The translations under genes were made by a program, and so were the position numbers. This document shows positions 11,137-20,242 of a stretch of 64,000 nt of DNA, piece by piece (within the stretch, counting starts at the first letter, position 1; each line of letters starts with the position of its first letter). The DNA lies in contig AP025049.1 in assembly GCA_036186865.1 (NCBI GenBank), positions 23,632,027 to 23,696,026 of the forward strand, in the 5' to 3' direction. The notes under the pieces are model-generated. The model searched no databases. It was not told where the DNA came from and saw only the letters and a program-made list of their open reading frames with translations. This stretch comes from Eustoma russellianum. Taxonomy: Eukaryota; Streptophyta; Magnoliopsida; Gentianales; Gentianaceae.

Positions 11137-11640
11137 CCCAATGTTTAATAGCATCATATATACTTTAATCTGGCATTTGAATACTCATTTTATCTTAAAA
11201 ATATTGTTTTAGTTGATTTTTTAACATGGTATAAGCAAGAAAAATAAAGATAATAATCTTTTTAGGATGGAAGGTTTATATGATTTGGCCGTATCATACT
11301 TTGAGCTAAGAAAACTAAGAACCAAGATCTTTCCAAGACTGCATCGCCACTTTTGTCCCTACTGATGATTGTGATGCCTAGACCAAATCTCTGCAATCAA
11401 TTAATATAAGCAGGAAAGAAAGATCAGCCAGCCAAAGTTTTTCATACTCGTCTTTTACGCAATAAACTGTGTGATTAATTTGTCAGCTTCTCCCTATGCT
11501 ACATTCCCATGGTAGCCCAACTCATTAAGAATACACCAAAATAATTGGTTTCATCGTTGCCGGCTGGACGGTTTCCTTGTCTTAACATGTAAGTATGAAC
11601 TGTTCAATAGATAAAAAAACAAGAAAATCGCATTTTTAAG
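11137..11640. other. AT-rich intergenic stretch, no gene seen
   Basis: Nothing recognisable lies between LTR G and the promoter of the secreted-protein gene; it has no open frame with family resemblance and no repeat. Confidence 0.5.
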
Positions 11641-11642
11641 CC

Positions 11643-11650
11643 ACTATATA
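11643..11650 (+). promoter_or_regulatory. Probable TATA box of the secreted-protein gene
   Basis: CTATATAC lies about 65 bases upstream of the ATG at 11715. This leaves room for a start site about 30 bases downstream and a short leader. The spacing is normal for a plant gene, but no transcript evidence is available. Confidence 0.5.
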
Positions 11651-11714
11651 CTCAGCTTCATTGGAACACTTGTTAGCAGTTCAAGGCAGTAACAATCAAT
11701 AGCATAGATCAAGA

Positions 11715-12037
11715 ATGCGGTCTACGAGCTTTCTGTTCTGCCTGAGCATGCTACTGCTTGTGGAGGCATTCGCCGTCTGCGAATCAGCAAACGGCGAAGC
11801 CTTGAAGAGCGAAAATCTATGCGATCAGTGCTCAAAATGTGATACCAAGACATGTCCTCCGAGTGAGTCATATCCTCACATGAGTGCTTACGACGATACT
11901 TTGATTGCCGGAGCGCTGCAATCTGATCATGTATCAGCAAAAGACAGAGGTGTTTATTCTGTCCCAAACATCACTGCTGGTGGCACCAACTATTACGGCT
12001 GGGAATCAACTTCTGGTTCTGCTTCGGGCTACCATAG
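11715..12037 (+). CDS. Secreted-protein gene, exon 1
   Basis: Encodes the signal peptide, the N-terminal cysteine cluster and a Gly/Ser/Tyr-rich stretch ending SGYHR. The donor is AG|GTATGT, splitting the Arg codon after two bases. Confidence 0.72.
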
Positions 12038-13085
12038 GTATGTTTCTTTCATTATGATAGGGAACAAAGGCTAGCAAATTCTGCTTACCATGATCTTGCA
12101 AGGTCATTTTGAGAGGATGTTAATTGAAAATTTGAAAATTTTTCTGCAATAAGAATTAGTAGTTTCCCGACATTATACAATAACAGCATCATTAGTCCAA
12201 CTAATATAAGATACACAGACAATTTAGTGAGCCATTTTGATTTATTACATCATATTCCAAAGTCAAAGAAGAGTGTGTCTTTGACTCCTAGTTTGATGTT
12301 CAATTTGGTTCTCTATCTTATCTTTGATCATCAGTTATATCAAGAACATTATAAGACAGCTTGAATGTTCATTAGGATTGCGATCAAATCGGAAATTGTA
12401 ATGCCATTTTTGGTTTAGGTGGTCATGTCAATCTCTTAAAAACTGCGTTTTAATCTACAAGTTGTAAATTTGTTACAGAATTGTATGCAAAACTTCATTA
12501 CTTTCTTTCAGGAATACAAATAGATTTAAATAAACCAAAAACTTGTTCCTTTTGGGGGGAAAGAGCAAGAAAAAAAATTAAAAACAGAAAAGGTTTTATG
12601 TAACACAAGGAAAAAGAAAAAAAGAATAAAGGGAAAAAAGTTGGAAAACCTATTCTGACCGTTTTCATTTAAACGTTTTCCTACGTCTATATATATATAT
12701 GTATGTGTGCGCGCATGCTACTTAACTTGATATGTGCTGCAGGTTCAGGAACTATATGGACAAGTGCTCAAATGGGAAAAGCTACCTAACAGTGGACAAG
12801 CATGGCAAAGTGAGCCTTCGTGCACTGAAATCTTTGAAAAACTTAGCAGATGCAGACTGGAAAACCTACAATCCACCCTCAGATCTAAACCACAGACAAC
12901 TCCGATTCTATGTTTCTGGTAGCACTGGAAAATGCCTTACTGTTAAAGGACGTAAGGGTAAAAAACGAGCTGTTGGTGTTGCTGATTGCAAGTTTGATGG
13001 TTCTGATCCTTACCAGCTCTTCGCCTTCCGTTTCCATTACCACAAGGCCTTTTGCTGCTGTAATGTCCACAATAAGCTGGTCTAG
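11715..13085 (+). CDS. Secreted cysteine-rich protein of unknown function (two exons)
   Basis: Exon 1 is 11715-12037 and exon 2 is 12743-13085. The intron begins GTATGT and ends TGCTGCAG; the join gives 222 codons ending TAG, 221 residues. Residues 1 to about 25 form a clear signal peptide (hydrophobic FLFCLSMLLLVEAFA), so the product should enter the secretory pathway. A cysteine cluster CDQCSKCDTKTC follows at about 36-47. The second exon is basic and lysine-rich, with repeated blocks (SYLTVDKHGKVSLRA and GKCLTVKGRKGKKRAVGV) whose spacing is reminiscent of a ricin-type beta-trefoil, then ends CCCNVHNKLV. I do not recognise the family. The beta-trefoil idea is inference from pattern only. 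The frame is intact and codon use is ordinary, so it is probably a living host gene between TE blocks. Confidence 0.75.
12743..13085 (+). CDS. Secreted-protein gene, exon 2
   Basis: The acceptor is CTGCAG|GTTCAGG. The exon completes the split Arg codon and continues FRNYMDKC to the stop TAG at 13083-13085. It holds most of the putative mature domain. Confidence 0.72.
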
Positions 13086-13111
13086 ATAATTTTATTACGT
13101 TCAGAATATCT

Positions 13112-13260
13112 TCTAGTTATAGTAGTTATTTTTAATCTGAAAATTGATATACACAAATAATATAGAATGTTGTCCTATAGTTAAGAAGGTTGTGTTTGAA
13201 AGAAAAGGACGACATATTATTTGTCTATATCTGATCGGTAAAATAACTACTATATTCTAG
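13112..13260. repeat. Fold-back hairpin just downstream of the secreted-protein gene
   Basis: The left arm (13112-13176) and right arm (13206-13260) are reverse complements over most of their length: CTAG.TATAGTAGTTATTTT, then ACAAATAATAT, then TGTYGTCCT, around a 29-base loop. It begins 27 bases after the stop codon and so probably lies in the 3' UTR. It resembles a short MITE or a miRNA-like precursor. No clear target-site duplication is visible. Confidence 0.65.
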
Positions 13261-13276
13261 TAGTTACTTTTAAACC

Positions 13277-13848
13277 ATCATAAAATTTGGGTAGAACATC
13301 ATTGTTTTGGTGAACTAATCATCCCTTTTCTCTTTTATCCTTGTAAAATGACTAGCTACTATAATTAGTGGTTAGTCATTGCCTCATGTCAAAATGTTAT
13401 ATGATTTATCCAACTTTTTGTTTTCTTTTACATGTAAGCTACAAAGTGAAATCTGTCCAAACAATTGATTTGGAAATTCAACTTCTCATTTGGAGAAGAA
13501 TATAGTTTCAATGATCGTCTTGTTTGAATTTCTTAGAGAAGCTGTTTCTGCAGTTAATTTTCTTTGCCTTCGACTTCTTTCATCTTTTAGGGTTTCCACT
13601 GCTTTTGTAACATATATACAATGATGAACTACTCTATAAATATGATGGTGATAAAATTTATTAAGAAAAAAGAAAGAAAAGATAGTCATGCATCCTGTAA
13701 CACTTTTCTACTATAAGTCCTAATAGTCTAAAAAAACTGTACATTGAGGCCTTCTCTTCCCATTTTGCCCAAATTTCCTGGGACCAGCCATTCTATTGTT
13801 ATTCCTTAAGAAGTTATGGGAATTAGATTGAGGAACTGTAGCTATCAA
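13277..13848. other. Intergenic, no gene seen
   Basis: AT-rich. The only structure is an imperfect palindrome AATGACTA...TAGTCATT at 13347-13380. No coding frame with any resemblance is seen. Confidence 0.5.
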
Positions 13849-14695
13849 TGTTAAGAAATGGATACAAGAACAAAGATTAGAAAAAGCAAATAGTTTGATG
13901 GTTTGAGTCGTGTATAAACACTTTCAGTAAGGAATACTTGTCCCCATTAGTTGCTGCAAGGTTGTAGGCGAGTTTTCTCCAAGGAACAACAGCCAACAAG
14001 TTTAGCAATAAGGAAAGAAACTAAATGAACTTTCAAAATATATAGTGTATAATGTAGGAAGAAGAACTTTGATTGCTAGAATTAACTTGTGATCAAGATG
14101 TCTTGAAATGTACTGCAACAGCCTTATTATAGGCTATTGAACTTCATTTCAGACGTTTCTAGCCGTTGCATGGTGATTGGATATGTCCCTTAGTGTATAA
14201 GTTGCAACTTTAGATGAAAAGTTACATCTGTCAAGCACATCGATCGATCAATCGATGTCTCACAGGGATCTCCAAATTTCCATCTAATCCACATCGATCG
14301 ATCAAAGTATTGATCGATGTCTCACAGTGTGCTCTAGGTTTTCAACCAAACTACTTCGATCGATATATGTATCGATCGAAGTCACATCGATCAATCCAAG
14401 TGATCGATCTACGTTGGACAGTGAACTTCAACTTTGCACTTAGGGTACATCGATTGATCGAAATTATCGATCTATATGACATCGATCGGTCGATGTGATC
14501 GATCTATGTTCAACAGAATACTCAGCTTCATTCTCAGACCACTTAGATAGATCCATGTCACTTCTATCAATTATATTGATCGATCGAAGTGTACATCGAT
14601 CGATCTATGTAGTCATGAACCAAGTTATTCTTGCTTTCTTAAGGTCCAATTCACCTCCATTCTTCTTTCCAATGCCTTTACAAACTATTATAACA
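13849..14695 (-). repeat. 3' LTR of element B (847 bp)
   Basis: On the minus strand it starts TGTTATAATAGTTTG and ends CATTTCTTAACA. It is the inverted counterpart of A's LTR (7267-7980). The U3 part (about 14235-14610) is full of ATCGATCG palindromes, more of them than in A, which accounts for most of the extra length. Confidence 0.88.
14235..14610. repeat. ATCGATCG palindrome cluster in LTR of B
   Basis: Many cores (ATCGATCGATCAATCGATG, CATCGATCGATC, ACATCGATCGGTCGATG and others) recur over about 375 bp. A 28-base inverted pair CTTCGATCGAT...ATCGATCGAAG at 14353-14380 matches in reverse the one at 7512-7540 in A. Confidence 0.87.
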
Positions 14696-14706
14696 ATCCC
14701 CCACTT
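14696..14706 (-). other. polypurine tract of element B
   Basis: The minus strand reads AAGTGGGGGAT directly before the LTR start TGTTATAATAG, matching the tract of A. Confidence 0.85.
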
Positions 14707-14956
14707 AGTTTATAAAGAAATTTATGACATTTCATGCATCTAAGAAGTATCTTTCGATTTGAACCTCTTATTAGCATAATACTTCAAAGTTCTAACGAAA
14801 TCTTGATAGCTTAAAAGCCTTGAATCAGATTCCTATGTGCTAGAACATGAAATGTTATACACACGAAACTGTACTCTCCCTAGAAGCTCATCTTAAACCG
14901 CACTTTATGGCCTTGTGCTTTCCCTAGTATTCATGAACATTTCAAGATCTTTGCTT

Positions 14957-14994
14957 GTTGAAGCGGCACCACTTCCCATGTTCATATAGGTGAA
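14957..14994 (-). other. Conserved noncoding box downstream of pol (copy in B)
   Basis: The minus strand reads TTCACCTATATGAACATGGG then AAGTGGTGCCGCTTC. Closely similar boxes occur in D (40881-40930) and E (45144-45183), and a partial one in A (7001-7018). All lie between RNase H and the 3' LTR. Confidence 0.75.
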
Positions 14995-15469
14995 GATTAA
15001 GATAGTTCCTCTTAGTACTTCATTAAGAGTGATTTAACATTCACAGTCCTTTAACACTAATATTCCAACTTTTTGAAGATCAATACAGTTTGAGTTGATT
15101 CTTTAAAGATAAATCTTAGTGCTTTAATCCCTCACTTTGTGACTTGTTGTTACCCATTGAACCTTTGACTAGTGGTATGCTAGTAAAGATTGGGTTTCCA
15201 TCACAAGTAAACTTATACCATATATTTCAATCTCATCCCTAAAGATGTACTTTGTACCAAGTCTTTTGAAATACTCTTTGTCAACTGATCCGCTAGGTTA
15301 TTGCAGGATCTCACGTATGCAATGGCTATTATGCCATCCGTTGTCAGTTACCTTACATAATCATGCCTAAGGCTGACATGTCCAGATTTCCTGTTAAATA
15401 TTTAACTATAAGCTCTAGACATCATTGCTTGGCCATCACAGTATAAGGAAATGACTGCATCGGTTGTGG

Positions 15470-17440
15470 CCACAACTCTATATCCAATAGTGAATTTCTC
15501 AATCATTCTGCTTCTTTACCTGCAGCCTCTAACGCTATGAATTCGGATTCGATTGTGAAGTGTGTTATACATGTCTGTTTTATGAAGCCCAAGAAACCGT
15601 ACCACCACCTAATGTAAACACCCAACCCGTAGCAGGTTTGTTATCATCAATACTAGTTATCCGTCTAGCATCAGTATAACCTTCTAACCCGCTGAAAAAA
15701 TTATTATAATACAATCTGTAATTCATAGTTCGTTCCAAGTATCCAAGTACTCCTCGATTACCTTCCAGTGCTCCATACTAGGATTAGTAGTATACCTTGA
15801 TAATTTGCACATCGTAAAGGCAATATCCGGCCTAGTGCAATGTGTAGCATATATTAAACTACCAATTGCAGTAGCATATTCAAGTTGAGCTACCGCTCCA
15901 CCGGTATGTCCAGTCAATTTGTATGAGGCATAATATGGTGTGTTTTCTTCTTTAAGCTCCAAGTGTTTGAACTTATTCAACACTTTGCTTATATAATAAG
16001 ATTGACAAAGAGGAAAACTCCACTATGTTTAGACACTTTTATCCCTAAAATAGTATCTACCTCACTCAAATCTTTCATTTGGAATTATGAAGTTAATACT
16101 TCTTAGTTTCATTAACTCCTTCCATATTAGTGTCAACAATCAACATGTCATCCACATACAAACAAATAATGACTCCATATTTGTCCGTAAACTTAGAATA
16201 TGCACACTTATCAGCACTATTATGCCAGAAACCGTTCTTTAAAATGGTAGTGTCAAACTTTTCATGCATTCTTTTGGTGCTTGTTTCAATCCATACAATG
16301 ACCCTACTAATTTGCACACTTTTTGCTTATTGCCCGATAGAACAAAACCTTCTTGTTGTTCCATATAGACTTCCTCGTCTAAATCACCATTGAGAAATAC
16401 GGTCTTAACGTCCATTTGATGTATAAACAGATTATTTATGGATGCTAAAGCTATCAACACTCTAATGGATGTTATTCTTGCAACCGGAGCATAAGTATCA
16501 AAATAGTCTATTCCTTCTCTTTGTCTAAAGCCTTTGGCTACTAATCTAGCCTTGGAAGTTTGAATTGAATAGTCTGTATTGTATTTTCCTATAAATACCC
16601 ATTTACATCCAATTGCTTTGGAACTCGTAGGCGAATCGGTGAGAACCCACGTATTGTTAGACAATAACGAATTCATCTCATCATCAAGTGGTTCCTTCCA
16701 AAATGATGCATCTCTCGATTGCATCGCCTCATTATAGGATTTAAGATCATCTTCTACACTTAGTACAATTGGTATTTGATTAAATATCATTGTCCTATTA
16801 CCATCAACTAATAAGGTAATGGATTGTGAAGAAATAAAATCATGATGTAAATGATTTTTCTTTCTAGCCCGTTGACTCCTCATAACCTCAGTTGGAGAAC
16901 TTTGACCTTGATCAACACTAGAAGGATCATTAGAGAAATCTTTAACAATTGGTTCATTCAAATTTCCACTTGTTGAATCTTGATTTGAATTTGTTCTTAA
17001 GAGTTCATTCTCAAGAAATTCAACATCTCTTGATTCAACAACGACATTGGATTCTATGTCTAGAATCCGATATGCCTTTGATTTTCCAGCATATCCAATA
17101 AAAATAACTTTTAGATCTCTTGGCCCCAACTTAGTTTTTTTTTGGATCTGGAACTCTATAATAGGCAAAACAGCCCCAAACTTTAAGATAATTTAGATTT
17201 GATCTTCGTTTCAAACATATCTCATATAGAAAAACCTTAAACTTCTTAGAGTGAATTCTATTATGAATGTGACCGTCAATAAGGCTTCTTCCCACAAATT
17301 CTTTGGCAAACCCGAGTTTAATAACATGGTGTTAAGCATGTCAACTAAACTTCTGTTTTTCTTTTCAGCCAAACCATTCTGTTGGGGTGTACAAGGAGCA
17401 CTTCTCTAATGTATGACATCATTGTCCTCACAGAATTGAA
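15470..17440 (-). pseudogene. pol of element B: integrase end, RT, RNase H
   Basis: The longest open block (16239-17168, 309 codons) starts in the integrase C-terminal domain (IFIGYAGKSKAYRILD). It runs through the RT N-terminus (GCKWVFIGKYN, RLVAKGFRQREGIDYFDTYA, FIHQMDVKTVFLNGDLDEEV) to YGLKQAPKE. A frameshift follows. The next block (16093-16317) holds the intact RT active site CLYVDDMLIV. RT/RNase H continues at 15723-15983 (CTRPDIAFTMCKLSRYTTNP) and 15560-15700 (TGWVFTLGGGTVSW). Integrase remnants with AEKKNRS lie at 17200-17440. The enzyme domains are recognisable, but frameshifts and stops make it non-functional. Confidence 0.87.
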
Positions 17441-19370
17441 CATGTCCCTTTAATGAAGAATTGTGCCTCTTAAACTTAAAAAAACATAATCTTTCAAGAT
17501 AACTCTTCACAAATAACCAATTAGAATTTAATAAATCATATAGCCATTATATCACAAGGACAGAACATTACATAATGGTTTGTGAAAATTCACATTGAAT
17601 ATCTTTACATCAGGAGGGTAATGCTTTTTGTTGAAATGTTGAAGTTGTTGTTCTTTCTTTAAGAGCTGTTTGCGTTTTCATTATGAATCAAAACCTGTTG
17701 TGATAATAGATTAACACACACCCCCCCCCCCCCACACACACACACACACACACACACACAAATCATCTTAAATTAGAGATGGAAATTCTACTAATTAGTA
17801 AATAACTGAAGTTTCAGGTCAATGCGTGTGAAATTGGTTAAAGGGACTCTAGTGATGAGTGATCTTTGGAAGAGAATAACTAAAATTATTATCTCAAGAA
17901 TATCATTTATTTATTAATTTTTGATGACTATAAGTCAACGTAAAAAGGCTGAGCTACTGGCTGTTTACAAGTAAAACTGAGTCGAATAGCGGTTGGATTC
18001 AGCTCGTTTAATATGTTGGATCTAAAGATATGTTCGAGTTTGGTTTGATATCATTATCTCTTAAATAAATCAAACTTTTTAAGTTCGGTTTGACTCGTTT
18101 ATATAAATGAATTTAATTATGTGCACTAACTGAGCTTGTTTAATTAATATTAGCAAAAAAACTCAAATCGAACACAAACCGAAATTAAACTGTTGCCAAT
18201 TTAATTCGTTAAATATCCATAAACCTAGCAGTGATCCAGGGATTAAGTTGGGATTGATCACTCGAGTACGTTCTTTCTCTTGGAAAAGGTGTTGCAATCA
18301 GCTTTTTGGTCCTTTTTTCTGGGGCACTTCTGGAACCTAAGTTGCTTTTCTACTTCTAATTAGATTACGCCAAAGTAAACTGCAAATTTACATCTATGCG
18401 TAAAAGTCAACAAATATAATTACCAAAATGTTGCCTATCACTTTCTTCTGAAAGAAATGAATAATGTACTTTTTTCAGATATGAAATTTCATCTTGTATT
18501 TTATTTTAAGCAACTCATTCTTCTCATATATGTTCTTCTCAAAAGTGCTTCAAATACTTTGGCTTGACATGTTCAGTTCGTAAAAAGGTTTTCCATTCCA
18601 ACCATTTTAAAAATGCCAATTTATTAAAATGTTCCGAAAACAGAGGTTGAAAAGTATCCGCATAAAAAAGTTTGCAAATATACTTTAATACTTAGAAAGG
18701 ATCATAAGTATTAGTCTATTAAAATACTGGTGAATTCTATGGCGAACAATAACGAATATCATCTTAATAGTTACTCATTAACCAATAAAATATACGCAAA
18801 TAAGTGAATTTTAAGATTAACAATAATAAGGTAACAAAACAGAAACTTCATCCCTATTATTCTATTTCTTATTAATTATTTCTTATTACTATAGAAATAA
18901 TTGAAAATATCTCCCATGAATTATATCCGAAGTTGCAAAGTGCCACATGAACTATCTTTATAGTATTGACTATTGTGTATAAGGAGAAAAAATATCTATA
19001 TAAATACTTCATGGTAAATATTTGCAACTCCAATTTAGTCCATGGGAAATTTTTGCAAATATATTAAAATTCACCTAAAATACCTAAGACAAGGAACGAA
19101 AAGTGTTGGTGATAAAAGACAAGATTAGTCAATTTTCCCTATTACCACGTTTCTGTACTTTGCTGAGGAGATATCATGGGCTAAATCCTGTGTTATAAAA
19201 GGACACGAACAGAAATTAGTCAATAAAGTCACAGAATATAACCATGAGTCACACTTACCATCCATAATATAATTACTTGCAAAAATAGTACAAAGAAATG
19301 TAACCAACGTTCAATATAGCAAATAGCCCATGATGCTTCTTGTAGTTATGTCAGACAAAAGATACAACAA
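17441..19370. other. AT-rich DNA without a gene
   Basis: No coding frame shows family resemblance. Within it, 17960-18215 contains scattered GAGCTCGTTTAA and GTTCGGTTTGACTCGTTTA motifs that may be a decayed relative of the MITE at 22357-22663. The rest shows nothing I can name. Confidence 0.45.
17711..17761. repeat. (C)n(CA)n microsatellite
   Basis: ACACACA is followed by a run of C and then about 16 CA units. It is a simple repeat. Confidence 0.95.
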
Positions 19371-19374
19371 CACA

Positions 19375-19505
19375 AATCCGATATACCTCAACGACAGCAA
19401 AAGTTATCGCTAGGGTCTGTGGAATGTGAAAGACAGACAAACAATGCCTCTATCCAAAAGATACAGAGTTTACTTCCAGTGAGACCCCGACTCTATATGT
19501 ACATG
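19375..19505 (-). mobile_element. SINE fragment downstream of KOB1
   Basis: It shares the core AGGGTCTG.GGA...GACAGACAAACAAT...TTCCAGTGAGAC with the SINE at 32107-32248. The wording resembles plant SINEs whose minus-strand tail reads CCCAGTATA.TCCCA. No clear target-site duplication is seen. It lies within 0.6 kb of the KOB1 stop and could be transcribed as part of its 3' UTR. Confidence 0.6.
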
Positions 19506-19960
19506 ACAGAAAAAAGATAAAAACTAATATTCTGAAAAGTAATAGATTCAACCATTTAGTCTTATGGACCTCTGCTGTATGGTATTTATAAGATCAAAAT
19601 AAGCATGGCAAATTTGCAATAAAGATTCTTCTGGTCACTGTACAATAACCATGAGGATTTTTGGTTCATTTAGCCAATTAGTAGCAAGATTTCTATATAT
19701 GCAACAAGGGTAATGCTAAAGCAACAGAACAAATATGAATTGGTTAGGCAGTCCTCTCTCTCTTCAAAATCTTATCCCGCTTGCTCAGCAAAGAACTCTA
19801 CACAAGCCGCTTGGGTGATGATCGGGAAATAGCCATATCAAACCTTAAACTGCAAATTACGAGTGCTGTAATCCTCAAACATGCGCAATACACCAAAGGG
19901 TTTACCTGTCCGACATGATTGCAGAAAGAAGAGCAGCAGCAGTCAGTCCAAGGACACGAA

Positions 19961-20242
19961 TCATGCTTCGATCATAAGGCCATCCTGTATAATGGGAGGA
20001 GGGAGGGGTGGCACAACAGCTTCATGGGAAGTGAATAAAATCGAATCCATAATTTTACGCGCTGTGGCATGGCTCTCGTGGCTTGTGTCAGTCTTCCTTG
20101 AAGGACCAGTCTGGGAGGCAACAGCCCTGGAGGAATTGCTAGCTTCAACAGATGATAAAAACTTGTCCTTTGAGAGGGATCCTTGAGCAGATTTTATGAC
20201 AGAGCTAAATACATTAGCCTCCCTCAGACCTTGGACAATAGC
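19961..20242 (-). CDS. KOB1: KOB1 exon 11 and stop
   Basis: 93 codons and [23 protein letters not shown], a Ser/Thr-rich linker, then [20 protein letters not shown] and GLMIEA. Acceptor TTTCAG. The low-complexity tail is typical of a poorly conserved C-terminus. Confidence 0.88.
   Translation of the reverse strand, partial: AIVQGLREANVFSSVIKSAQGSLSKDKFLSSVEASNSSRAVASQTGPSRKTDTSHESHATARKIMDSILFTSHEAVVPPLPPPIIQDGLMIEA

Larger units (their letters stand above)
13849..17440 (-). mobile_element. Ty1/copia element B, 5'-truncated
   Basis: On the minus strand the order is integrase end, RT, RNase H, a 3' noncoding region, polypurine tract and 3' LTR. It is the same family as A but better preserved. 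Homology to A stops abruptly near 17440, within the integrase at the level of FCEDNDVIH. Gag, protease and the 5' LTR are missing. The LTR ends at 13849 (TGTTAAGAAATGG on plus) next to unrelated DNA. A and B lie in opposite orientation about 5.9 kb apart, flanking the secreted-protein gene. Confidence 0.88.

Noticed and set aside
13347..13380. Palindrome AATGACTA...TAGTCATT as a terminator
   Set aside because: Plant pol II genes do not use such hairpins as terminators. It is weak and about 260 bases past the gene.
19881..20186. 101-codon plus-strand ORF
   Set aside because: It is the antisense shadow of KOB1 exon 11 and its flank, and shows no similarity of its own.
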